This document shows, in pieces, positions 35,001 to 46,297 of a stretch of DNA of 64,000 nt (position 1 is its first letter; each line of letters begins with the position of its first letter). Both the position numbers and the translations under genes were made by a program. This stretch comes from Pyxicephalus adspersus. Lineage: Eukaryota > Chordata > Amphibia > Anura > Pyxicephalidae. The stretch spans positions 84,419,433-84,483,432 of the forward strand of contig NC_092859.1 in the NCBI RefSeq assembly GCF_032062135.1. Direction: 5' to 3'. The notes beneath the pieces were generated by a model. It saw only the letters and a program-made list of their open reading frames with translations. It was not told where the DNA came from and searched no databases.

Positions 35001-38000
35001 GTTCTGTGCTGACCTGCTGGGTGCATTGGGGAATTTGTGTTGCTTTGTATATTACCTTCATATTACCTAATATTTTTTTGATAGCTTTGGACTGCTCTGA
35101 GCTGCTGCTATTCTTACTTTGCTGTTTTTTTCACAGATTAATTCATTGTGCGCGCCTCTGAAGCCTGAATGATTACCCCCTACTTTCTGATTTCTTATCA
35201 TTGCCTTTAAGGTCAGATCAACACAAATTATAATGCTAATTCATTGTCAGTAAGTTGGCTCAAGACAATGCAGGCAGTTAAAATGCTAAAGAAATAGATG
35301 TAGTTTTAGGTAAAGGGATGGCTGCACCTCTAAGTGCAGTCCACCAGGTCTGATACTTACCTCCGCTCCTATTCCAATGTGTATGTGTACTCGTAACATT
35401 TATTTCTTATAGAAGAAGCAAAGCCTGGAAGGTAGACATTTGCCATGTATACTGTTTGCAAAGAGTTTTATATATTTTTTTGGAGGTAGAAAAGCCCACA
35501 CCTAAAATATTCAGATGTCAACTTTTTGATGTAATATAAAATGCGTTGCATGTGCATGAATAAAACAAGCCAGCCAGACATTCTCTTTTTATCTGATATC
35601 TTTCTTTAGCCTTTAATGTTAGGTTTCTGGCAAAAGCAAAGACAAATTAAGCAGCAGTCACACTTTCAGCAGCTAATAAAAAGAGTGTCTGATAAGAAGA
35701 TCAAATCACCACCCACTAACTCGGCTTTTGGCTGGGTGCCACTACACTCCACTGGTTTATAAAGCACATATTTTAGAATAACACACTGAGGCTAACTACC
35801 TGTTTCTAATAACCTAAAAAAAATATTCTCAAGTGTATGAAATCACATTCTTTTCTCACCCCCAAAAGGTGAATCATTTCAATTGAATTTTAGCCTATAA
35901 GCACGCAACACAACATGACATTGATGGTTCTTTACAGTAAATACTAGCTGGGAGCAAAATGTAAAATCTAAGGCTCATCTATCCATGTACAGATAGAAGA
36001 ATGGTCTTAGAATGTTAGCATTAGTGTTAAAAATCATCTCTGGGGAAAAAAAAAATACTCACCTACAATCCAGGACCCTTGCCTGCAACATTTCTATAGT
36101 GATCTGTTGCTTTAGATGTGCCAATGCTATCCTCTCCCCTACAGCCCCCTCACTCCAACATCACTGCTGCGGACTCCTCTTCTGGACACCAAACAGACAA
36201 TATAAACTATCCAGATCAACAGGCAGTGGATACCCAATGACCCAAAGATTTGAGACATGTGACTGCAATTTAAGGTGAGTAAATACAGCATTTAGGTTCC
36301 CCCTTTCATCGGGACTATTGGCTTAATTGCAATGTTGCTAATTTAGAAATAAATGCACTACAAATATAAAAATATATTTAACATTATTATAGAGATTTAT
36401 TTGTGGCTTATATCTGAAATTCTTTAATAGCCTTCATCTATATAAAAGTTTGATATGAATTATCTATCTGTATCTCTAGGCAATGAAGTTGCAGCCAAGT
36501 TGGACCCGGAAAAAAAGAAAGCAGATCAAAGTGTAAATAATATATAATTGAATGCAATTTACTGCTACACTGCCAGCTCTTTGTGTGATGGTCGATCAGA
36601 CAAGGGGTCTCCTATTTTATTCTTCTTTTGTGACTCACAATATATAGCTATGATTTCCTTGAACATTTTTTATTATTAGTAAAAATATATTATTTTTACT
36701 GGATATTTTCATACAATATATCCCAGATTTATAACCCTATATGTGTTTACTTTATTCTGTACTATTTATATAACTATTCCCCAAGACAAGCTGTCATTTT
36801 TAGCAGCATGTAAAGTACCTTTTCAACACTTTCCATGCATTTGATAAACATATTTGACTTGCTTTATTACTGGTTGTTTCAGTTATACGTTGGAGTGGAA
36901 CTGAATTCAAAGTGAATATTTACTATGTTAAGGAACATCTAAAAATGTTATTTATGTGCCCAAAAAATATATCTTTGGAAGTTCCTCCGTAACAAATATC
37001 AGTGTACTTACTGCTATGTGAGTGTGCCTAGGCACTCCAGTGTATTCAGCCACATAGCTGTATATCTGTTGTGTGAAATCTAAGGCGCTGGGGCTTCTGA
37101 TGACTAGTCCCAGGAGATATGGAGTAAGATTTGGCAATGTCACCAGTGTACTATTCACTGTTATCCTTGCTGGAGAAAGTGAAGCAATACACAGTGACAC
37201 TGTGCAGAAAAAAGCATAATATGTCAGTGAAAATGGAAAAAGCAGCTGCAGAGAGACCATGGGCATCACAAGTAACTAGTCTCTTGTTCTCACCACAAAA
37301 GCCTTTGGCCATCACTGGTCCTGCAATATAGGTCATAAAATAGAAGTGTCTACCAAAATTTCAAAGCTATAGGGAAGACTGGATTACCGAATGTTGCAGG
37401 GCCCATGAGTAATAATTATTCTGTTAGGATGTTATTTATTTTCTCAGCCGTGGTTGTTTTTTAACAATGTTAATAAAATTACTTGTTGTATAATAAAAAA
37501 AACTTTATATCACTGTGCAAACTGGAGCAAGCAACAGTTTAATATCCATACCACCCATGTGAACTAGGCTTTAATCTTGAAGAACATCAGCTTCTATTGG
37601 ATGGTGATTTTTGCATAGGATTTGATGGAGCTGTACTTCTAGTTTGGATATTCTCAAAGTATGATCCTTTTGAATTCAGTTACAAAAGCATGCAGCCTGA
37701 GTTGTAAAAACGTCCCTGGGGACAGCTGCCATTACTTGAAAAAGTGAACAGTATTCCCAGTTGTTATTTGTGAATAAATAACTTATCTTTCCATTATTAC
37801 CTCCAGCTTAAGAAATACAATGTATTTATTATCTAAAAGACCTGAGCTATTTAAACTTGTGTAATCTTTCTAACATGTCCGCATTTTGTCTCTGTTTACC
37901 TTGGCTGTGACACCTGAATTTTCATGCAAGTAACATTTGCTTCTACATTCCCCACCTGTTTGCTGAGACGCCAGACACCTGCACAGAGTGAGGTAATGTG

Positions 38001-39977
38001 CACAAACAATTCTAACTTGTATGGAAGGATTATATTTTAGCCAGAAATTAATGATATTTGCCTCACTTTAAGAGTGTTGTAACATCCTTATAAATTAAGG
38101 GTTACCGTGCCAAACTGCTGCATGAGTTCTAAATATCATATAGGTTTCTCTGGGCCAAACAACAAGAAGAGAATCAAAAGGAGTGAGTGTTGCAGAAGAT
38201 TATTGATGTTAGTAAAGTAAAAGGATAGTCTAATTTTCCAATATGTTTTTATATTTTCATGAAGAATATTGTAGTTTATAGAAAAGGTTATACATTTTCT
38301 GTTGCAATGATGTATCAGAAATAAAGTTGAATGGATAGATGCACAGCAATGTGGATAACTTTCACAAATAAAATGAGCTTATTTGTCATTCTTTCATTTT
38401 TTCTTGTCATTCACAAACACTGGTAAAGGTATTTGTGACAAGATTTAATTTTCTAGATATTCATTTTTTTAATTGGTTAATGTACAGCAGTTTTAAAAAG
38501 TGCAATAAACTTTAACTTATTACATCACATATTCCTTAAAGGGTCAAATACAGAATTAAACAATAGTATGCAAACCAATGTAGGTTTAGGGGGATGATCA
38601 AACTAGGTATATTTCCAGGTGCATCTGATTTTAAAAGTATCTACATTTATATTTACCTGTTCTTGTTTATTCTACAGTATATATTCATGTTACTGGAAGC
38701 TTTAGTGGAGCCTCACCAATGCAAATTTAAGTCTACAGATACAGCTGCACACACTGACGCATGTTACTTATAGTTAAATTATTACTGATATAGCCAACTG
38801 CATAACTATTTTTTGATTATTGTTTTTATTTGTAACACTTTTCAAAATTATTAATATTATTGTTTTGGTCTTTTTGCATTTGTTTCATTTGTAAGATTTT
38901 GCAGTGCCACATATCAAGAACATGTACAAAAATTAAAAAGCCTGCCTTTTATTTGCATTTTGCCATGCTTTGTAACAGACATGTTTTTGGTGTTATTTAC
39001 TAAAATTTACTTTTATTTACAGTAAAACTACTTTTATTAAAATCTATGCTGATGAAATAGAAAAATGCAATATTTACTGTCATTTATAGTTTACATAGCA
39101 GATAAAATATACATTGTTTTGCATATTCAGACTTGTGCTATGATCTATGTTCTTTTATTTCAGTCATAACAAAAAAAATACCAAAAACCTTTGGCTATTA
39201 AGCAGCTCTAAAAACAGTAGAGTCGAGCAAAGTTCAGCAGGAACTGTGGATATCAAAGAATCTGAAAATGTGTCATTTCTAAAAATAAAATCTCCCAGTA
39301 CACGCCTTTCAAAGATCCATGAGTCTGCTGTTCCCTTTTCTCTACTATTCTCCTACCGATACAAGGTTTAGTTTATAGGAAATATGTATTGTGCAACTTA
39401 AAGATCATCTTAGGACTCCATTGTTTTGTATGGTGTGAAAAGCATGATAGCTGAACATTTTTAAAGAATTACCAAAACGATTTGTCCTTATAATACTGGC
39501 ACATTGCTGTCAGCAGGCATAGTGCTGGCACATGGAGCTGTTTTCAGCACCACTTTATGTACCAGACAAGATCACCACTTCACTAGCAAACAGCTGTTGT
39601 CCAAGTCCTTTGTTTAAATCCCATGATTTGTAAAAAATGGAGATTAATAGCCCTGTTGGCCACATGAGGGCAGTTCCTAAACTGAATTGAAATCTTTCAA
39701 TGGAAGAGGGAATGCTGTCCCAGTTATTTGCTTAGGATAATTGTACTCAAACATGAGAAAACTCTTACTGGGAACTGAGCTCCCACAAATAAGCTGTAAT
39801 AAGTCACAAAATATGGTGGTTTGTAGAAAATAAACCACATATCAAAAACATATATATGTTTAATATATAAAATATAATATTATAATATATTATTTATTTT
39901 TCATTTCTTAGAATTACTGAAATATTTAATATACTGAAATAATGAATGGGATATGACAATATAAATTGGTACAATAC
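32030..39977 (-). other. ntn4: ntn4 intron, largely featureless
   Basis: This 7948-bp intron has no recognisable exon, SINE or transposase. It includes a weakly palindromic patch near 34700-34860 and an unexplained 105-codon minus-strand open frame at 36952-37269. The rest appears to be ordinary AT-rich intron. Confidence 0.85.
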
Positions 39978-40166
39978 CTTTGCAGGCATCTGGGGAGGAA
40001 AATGGCACATTCCAGTCACGGAAGAAGCCGGGCTTGCATCTCTGGCAGTTGATACCTTCTGTATTATGCTGGCAGTTGTCACAAACTCCCCCACTACGAT
40101 TCCCTGATGCCAGCCATACATCCAAGTCAAAATGGCAGCTGTCAGCGTGTTCATTACATTTACACT
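39978..40166 (-). CDS. ntn4: netrin-4, LE2 repeat exon
   Basis: This 189-bp exon has acceptor AG at 40168-40167 and donor GTATTG at 39977-39972, phase 1 at both ends. It encodes CKCNEHADSCHFDLDVW, then LASGNRSGGVCDNCQHNTEG and INCQRCKPGFFRDWN, ending PDACK. This is a canonical laminin EGF-like repeat with the CxCNxHAxSCHF and CQHNTxGxxCxxC signatures shared by netrins and laminin beta chains. Gly-Asn-Arg-Ser is a potential N-glycosylation sequon. The VW.ASGNRSGGVC form points to netrin-4 rather than a laminin beta chain. The donor is GTATTG, not the stronger GTAAGT seen at most neighbours. Confidence 0.96.
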
Positions 40167-40818
40167 CTGATAAAGACAAAATTATGAAACCATAATGTCA
40201 GCTACTGACATGCTATATTTATAAATAAAAAAACAAACTAGTTGGAATAATGTGATGGGGTTCCAAAACAGGCATTAATAAAACAAATATATCTGTATTT
40301 TGACTATTTACTTCCTAGCAAATAAAATGCACAGCTTTTTGACAAAAACAGTGGAAGAAATATGGATAAATAAAAATATAGATCAATTGCTTTCACATTT
40401 GCAGATGAAATACACAACAAAGTACAGTTTTATTTTATAGAAAAGATTATAATCAGAAGTAGATTTGAAGTCACTATAGCCATCTCACTTTTTATCCTGC
40501 AACACTGTATTGACAAATACTGCCAAATACCACTAGTAAGCCTATTTTAGGCTTATATAACCAATGAGATATAACAATGATCTGAAAGCATAATGTAATT
40601 TTCAGGGTTTGAATAAGTTGTCTACGTATCCCAGATTTGAGAGGCGAAAAACAAACAACATGTTTCACACTAAAATAATCATATTCTTATCGGTTCTCAC
40701 TGCTATGTTTCCATTTGTGACGTGGAGGCAGTAATATCAAATATGTACATGTGCAAGTGCATCTAAGGTTTTCGTAACTTTAAAAACGTTATGCTTTTAA
40801 ATGCCCATGAAGTCTAAA

Positions 40819-40983
40819 GCTACGTACACACTTCCAATTATTATCATTTGTAAACGAACGACGAACGATCCTGCACGATATCTGTGAACGATCGTATAGC
40901 ACCGATCCTGTACATACAGATAACGACACGATCGTTCAAAGATATTGTACACACGTATATATACACGCAGTATATATGAATAT

Positions 40984-41014
<31 letters not shown>

Positions 41015-41302
41015 AAAATATATATATATATACACACATACACTCACATACACAATACAGCCTGTATCGATCAAATGTTCGTTCATCGCGCATGCTCAGA
41101 ACATGCACGATCACTGAACGACCGTACACACGATAGATGGTCAACAATCGTCGTCCAATCCGATCCACCGGTCCGGTCGTTCATTTCCAACGACTATCCT
41201 CGTTTGTCGGCGTCGTTGGTTACTTTTTTTACAAACGATTTTTGGCCAATCGGTCGTTCGTCGTTCATTTCCAACGATAAAAATTGGACGTGTGTACGCA
41301 GC
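40819..41302. mobile_element. long TTAA-type MITE with AT-microsatellite core
   Basis: It starts GCTACGTACACACTTCCAAT and ends AAAATTGGACGTGTGTACGC then AGC. It follows 21817-22238 closely (ACGAACGATCCTGCACGATA, CGCATGCTCAG, GTCCGGTCGTTC), but the middle (about 40963-41048) is replaced by runs of TA dinucleotides and CACA. The flanks TAAA and TTTA are degenerate TTAA sites. Short TIYIYI-type open frames here are microsatellite artefacts. Confidence 0.82.
40970..41040. repeat. (TA)n microsatellite within MITE
   Basis: Three blocks of TATATA interrupted by AAA or GAA, continuing into ACACACATACACTCACATAC. It lies in the centre of the 40819-41302 element. Confidence 0.95.
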
Positions 41303-41871
41303 TTTAAGGTACTCAAAGACAGTCTGATCAGCACAAATTGACATTAACCTACAAAGCCAATGAGGTTAATTTACTAAAGGTATTTGGTAGACAAGTTAGT
41401 TACCATTGGATACTTCACTTGGTGGTGAGGCGGTGGTTCACTGTTGTGAGGTAGTGGTAAATGCAACTCAACCTCCCATGGAATCATAGCCTTACTCTAT
41501 GAATTTCTGATGCTGATCTGTTTTTTTTTTAATCAGAAGATTGAAATCATTATCTAATTATGATCCTTCTTGCTTAATTAGCCAGTGGAGACTAGAGCAG
41601 AAAAAACTTCCAATCAGAGGTTTTACTATTATGCCTACAATGACTAATAGCTACAGATAGAAGGCTTTTCTTCTTCTATTAAATATTTTTATAAAGAAGT
41701 TTAAAGTGAGGAACAAACTTCACCTCTAGGGTCAACATCTAGCCTTTCTATCAGCTGCTGGTCCTTTCCAGTACCATTCAGACTAAAATACTGAGCCACG
41801 CTATTAGTTGTATGTTCCATTCTATCTAAAGAGATAAGCTCCAACTATAAGTTTTACATATTTTACACAAT

Positions 41872-42044
41872 GTACCTGATTTATTAAAGCTCTCCAAGGC
41901 TGGAGAAGATACACATTCATTGGTGAAGCTGGGTGATCCAGCAAATTTAGAATGGCCTTCTTAAAAGTCATTTGCTATTTGTTAGCAAATGTTTTCAGCT
42001 TCATTGATTCTCCAGTCTTGGAGAGCTTTAATAAATTGGGTCCA
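41872..42044. repeat. palindromic MITE, complete copy (family 2)
   Basis: The left end TTATTAAAGCTCTCCAAGGC is the reverse complement of the right end (CTTGGAGAGCTTTAATAA, one mismatch). The arms extend inward through TGGAGAA and TGAAGCTGG to a centre at GCTATTTGTTAGCAAATG. No coding potential. It shares sequence with 46092-46297, showing a dispersed family. Confidence 0.82.
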
Positions 42045-42475
42045 ATATGAGAGACTGTGCCATTAGTACGTCCTCATATTCTAAAATCATTAATTATATA
42101 GATAGAGATAATGATGTTCAGGCCATTCAACCATATAAAACAGAATTATAGAGATCACATAACAGGATAGTGCACAGATATAAAAGATTATACATACTAT
42201 ATTTGGTTCCTGATTGGAAACAAACTGTTGACTCAGACAGATAACATAACGTCTGCGCTTTGCCAAAATCTACCAAAGAATGTAGTGTAAACATTAAAAT
42301 GAAAAGAACTGATATCCACCTATTTGTTTTGTGTGCACACTGTGTTTGACTGTGACATCTCTAATAATTGTAAAATAAATGCTTTCAGCAACTGTGCTGT
42401 AAATAGTCTTCATCTGCACACTAACGTTTATCAAAAACTTTGATCACATATATACATGTTTACCATCTTTTAAAT

Positions 42476-42763
42476 CAGAGGTCCCCCAGCCCTGGTCTCG
42501 TCGGTGCACCCCCAGCGGAGTTGGGAGAAGGACCCCGCTCGAGGGGGCGCACCGGCCAGAGCTGCGGGCCACTTCTCCCGGAGACATCGCAGGCTCAGGG
42601 AGGCAGGCGGGTTCTGATACCCTATCAACCTGCCCACTCTCCCATAGCAGGCTCAGACCTGCGATGGGAATGTGGGCGGGTTCTGGCATCATGACATCAC
42701 TCATACACGGTCCAGAGCCTGTGAGATGAGAGATCAGAAGCTCCAAAAAGTTGAGGACCACTG
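42476..42763. mobile_element. GC-rich hAT-like MITE (degenerate ends)
   Basis: The left end CAGAGGTCCCCCAGCC and right end AAGTTGAGGACCACTG are imperfect inverted repeats of the hAT style (CAG-GGTCC...). The 288-bp interior is GC-rich against an AT-rich intron, with internal repeats of GCGGGTTCTG(A/G) and CAGGCTCAG. I could not see a convincing 8-bp target duplication (TTTTAAAT against TTTGTTTG), so the copy is old or my ends are off by a few bases. No transposase. Confidence 0.65.
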
Positions 42764-44765
42764 TTTGTTTGAAATCACTATGAGACAAAGATTGTCTACC
42801 TAAATACAGTACATAAAAAGAACAGATCGATTTTCAGCGACCAACATTAAATGAGTGATCCTAATGTGTGGAAGCATAATGGATACAATAAAAAAGGATA
42901 CATAAATTGTAATACACATACTATAAATGCCGCTTTAACCATTATGAATATAAGTACAATCCTAAATGCATTTGGAAGGACAAAAAAACAAAAATTAATA
43001 AAAGCTACAGCTAATCTTAGTTTTCTAATATAACCAAAAATAGAATACTGTAGCATACTATCTTTAACATCAATTGTGTTTATAGTCACAATACATTATG
43101 TTGCAGTGTTGTAAGAAGTAAGAAGTATGATTTGCAGAATTGTTTGTTGCATGCAAAAGCCCCTATCCAATCATGGTGTCAGACTCAATAATGAATTCTT
43201 CATAAAGAAGAATGAATGATGATGGATTACCCATCTATAAGAACGACAGTGGGCAGCAGAAGGTAAAACAAATGCACAAAGTATTGTAGGAAAATCCTTT
43301 TATTGTTTCCAAAAGATATGAGAGAATCAGCTCATGATGGTATGTGTAAACTAGGCCTCTAATAGTGTACATTCACAAACAACTGCTTAGTTATTTAGTG
43401 TTTTCTGACTAGTCATCTTTATTCTGTCTTCTAAACTGTATTTCTACACTCAAACTTATATAAATCTTTGTAAATAATTTTTAGTACTAATAATGTAAAA
43501 CTGCCAAGTTGTTTTTCTAATAAACCCAGCCCTAGAGATTAACTGAAGTTGCATGTATAGTCATGATCTAATCGTTAAAACATCTTTTTTTATAGTGCAC
43601 AGCCATGCAGGCTGATATTGTTTGGGTTTTCATGTTTATACACTGAGCAGACATCCCTGGTGTTGGCCTAATTTTGTGAGAACAATAACAAATGGCCTTG
43701 GAAAATACAATCTGATTAACTGTTCCCGAAGAGGATCAGCCTGAAGCTATCTGGTATGAATCAAGGGCACCCAGAAGATAATGAATGCTGCAAAATTCAG
43801 TCCCAATTCTTTGTTTGCTGAAAGGGCATGTTTATACCACTATACCAAAAAGCTTGGCTTGGCTAGGCCATTACTGCTAGAAAGCAATAACGAGTGCCCT
43901 TTATGGTCTAGGCATTGGTAATCACAGAGATAAGCTTTCTAGCCTGTTGCAACAAGTAAAAAATCTCCCAGCTGGGGGCTCTGATCCTCTTTATTCAGTG
44001 GAGAAAAAGGAATAATGTATTGTACCATGCCCATGTTACCGCCACTGCAGATATTACAACAAATGTCACAGCAGATACCAGAGCTTATGGAACTTGTTCT
44101 AAAGTGCATAAATGTACTACATATTTCTTCATTCCTATTGCTTCCTACTACATATTACTGCCCATTCAGCTGTGTTTTTTACTTTGTATATGGACAGAGC
44201 TCTATTTACTATGATAACTTAGGGGACTAGTGATGTAAGAGGTGGAAGGGAGAGTGAGTGTTATGAACAAAATGTGAAAACTAGAAAAACTCTTTCCCTT
44301 TTCTTGGCATCATGTGCCATATGATGTCTATATGTGTATGGGCATCTTTACAAAAACATATAAAGAAAATAGTTGATGTTTTGGTAACAAAAATGTCACT
44401 GAACTTAAGTTCAACTACTGAAGATAGTCAAATTTCAAAAATCGAACTGGGACATTATTTCGCCCATTGATTTATCTGGTATATTTTTCACCTTTTTAAT
44501 GACACATGGTATCATTTACCAAGATAAAGAAAGAAAATTTTAAAAAATAAGTCAGCTTGGCAAAGACAAAAATGACAGAAAGGGATCAAAGGAGGAAATA
44601 GATTAAAAACAGGAAGAAGGGAAGTTTTACTGGTGAAACTTCATTAAGAGTTATCTGAATATATGTGAAATTTACAGGTTATCATATTTTGCTTTGTAAT
44701 TCATACACAAAAGCAATTTAACCATCTTCTTTGGGTTAACCTTGGGGTTCCCATTTTTCACTTAC

Positions 44766-44892
44766 TTCTGCACATATTAGGCTCTCCTGTTTTTCCATTT
44801 GCTGCTTTCCAAGGTTGATCATTATAAAGGGGGGCGCATTGCTCACAGTGAGGACCTGTTGTGTGATGCTTGCAGATACATCGCCCATGGAC
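44766..44892 (-). CDS. ntn4: netrin-4, LE1 repeat exon
   Basis: This 127-bp exon has acceptor AG at 44894-44893 and donor GTAAGT at 44765-44760. It enters in phase 0 and leaves in phase 1. It encodes VHGRCICKHHTTGPHCEQC and then APLYNDQPWKAANGKTGEPN, ending MCR. These are the second half of the first laminin EGF repeat (HGxCxCKHxTxGxxCxxCxPLYNDxPW). The acceptor is preceded by an AT-rich tract (TATATATAG) rather than a strong polypyrimidine tract, but the join restores the expected Val-His-Gly continuation from the upstream exon. The exon was found by reading the translation directly; it is too short to stand out as an open frame. Confidence 0.95.
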
Positions 44893-45579
44893 CTATATAT
44901 AACACAAACATAACATCAGAACATCCAATAAAAATTAGTACAGGCAGCCTACACTAGATTATTGATAAGATACATAAAAATAGTAATATTTTTTATCACA
45001 CTATAACACACAAAATGTATTACAGATATATCATACCTTTCAGGGGTCTAGAGCAAAAAGAAAAAAAACAAAAATCTAAATATTAATATGGTTTCATAAT
45101 AAAGATATATAGAATATCAAACCTATACATTAAACCTGCTGCATAGAAACTGGCACTATACATAGTACCAGCTAACTAATTATTTGCAGTTTCCATGTAC
45201 ATAAAACTGTTAATTTTCCATTGGTAAATACATTTTGAATAGCAGCATCAGCTTAAAGTGCACATGATTTAAAACAAATTAGCTTAGTTTAGTCTTAAAT
45301 TGTTTGTGATAAAAAAAAGCAATGCATTTCTTGTGAAAATGTGAAATGTGAGTGTACCTAGGCATGCCTAGCTGTATTCTTAAACCATTACATTTCAGAT
45401 ACTGCTGCCTCTTTCTGCTAGGTTCTGAAGATTTGGACTGAGACTTGGTGATGGCCTTTCTGTGCTGTCCACTGTTGTACTTGCTGGAGGCTCTGTCATG
45501 AGGAAGCGGAATCCTGTGTTTTTAATATGATGCCTCCACACACAGACAGTACTAAAAGGCAGGGTTGTTTGGGACACAA

Positions 45580-45596
45580 TGGGGCTGATTTATTTA
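45580..45596. repeat. left remnant of palindromic MITE split by RPL24 retrocopy
   Basis: GGGGCTGATTTATT matches one terminus of the palindromic element seen complete at 41872-42044 and resumed at 46092. It abuts the A-rich tail of the RPL24 retrocopy, so the retrocopy probably inserted into the MITE. Confidence 0.6.
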
Positions 45597-46091
45597 TTTT
45601 CAAAATAGTACTTTATTAGCACATCCAATAGGAACATGTTTAGCGTTTTCCTCCAACAGAGGGATCTGGCGTTTTCACTGGCTTGGCAATCTTCTGCTTG
45701 GATGCAGCCTTTGTTGGAGTCTTAGCAGGAACTGCCTATTTGATACTTGTTTAGACTTTTATGCTTCTTTGGCAGCCCTGATTGCTTGTTCCCTCTGAGC
45801 TTTTTGGATTTCAGGCTTCTGGTTTCTATTGGCCATAATTTCAGCCAGAGAGGCACCAGTAATAGCCCTCTGGAACTACACTGCACGACGAGTACGCTTT
45901 TTCTGGACTTTTTCCAACTGGCCTTTTTTGTGTTTTAGTCTGTACAGGACAGTCCAGTTGATTTGCCTGGAGTTCCTCTTTGGAACATTCAGGAAATGGA
46001 ACACCTTGCCGTCAGTCCCACCGTAGATCTTGTAACCACTGAAGCTGCACACTTCGACCTTCATGGTGCCGGCTAAAATGGTGAAGAGGGG
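45597..46091 (-). pseudogene. rpl24: RPL24 processed pseudogene (ribosomal protein eL24)
   Basis: This is an intronless, decayed copy of the mRNA for 60S ribosomal protein L24, on the minus strand within an ntn4 intron. The start codon is at 46064-46062, preceded by a GGCACC context. The reading begins [14 protein letters not shown] and continues [10 protein letters not shown], then [19 protein letters not shown] and KKRTRRAV. An in-frame TAG follows at 45878-45876, where the family has Lys. Coding similarity continues ([35 protein letters not shown] style), with a second stop at 45761-45759 and a later frameshift. Two deletions remove about eight residues each, after KIY and after FLN. A poly(A) signal AATAAAG (45617-45611) and an A-rich tail follow, so it is an LINE-type retrocopy. 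It cannot encode a functional protein. Confidence 0.93.
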
Positions 46092-46297
46092 TCCCCAAGG
46101 TTGGACAGGATACTCTTTCATCAGTGAATCTGGGTGATCCAGCAAACTTGGAATGGTTCTGGTCCTGGATTCAAAACATTTGCTAGCAAATAGCTAATAA
46201 CTTTGAAGAAACGAATTTCAGGTTTTCTGGATCACCCAGTTTCACTGATGAAAGTGTATCCTCTTCAGCCTTGGAGAGCTTTATTAAATCAGGCCCA
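46092..46297. repeat. palindromic MITE, main part (family 2)
   Basis: Inverted arms are visible: TCATCAGTGAATCTGGGTGA with GATCCAGCAAAC near the left end, and the complementary TGGATCACCCAGTTTCACTG near the right, around a centre at ATTTGCTAGCAAATAGCTAA. The right terminus TTGGAGAGCTTTATTAAATC matches the outer end of the copy at 41872-42044. It is non-coding, presumably mobilised in trans. The superfamily is not assigned. Confidence 0.8.

Larger units (their letters stand above)
40167..44765 (-). other. ntn4: ntn4 intron with three non-autonomous elements
   Basis: This 4599-bp intron contains a long TTAA-type MITE with an AT microsatellite (40819-41302), a palindromic MITE (41872-42044) and a GC-rich hAT-like element (42476-42763). 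Positions 42764-44765 show nothing recognisable. Confidence 0.9.

Noticed and set aside
40797..41168. Ile/Tyr-repeat frames resembling a membrane peptide
   Set aside because: Translation of the TA microsatellite within a MITE.
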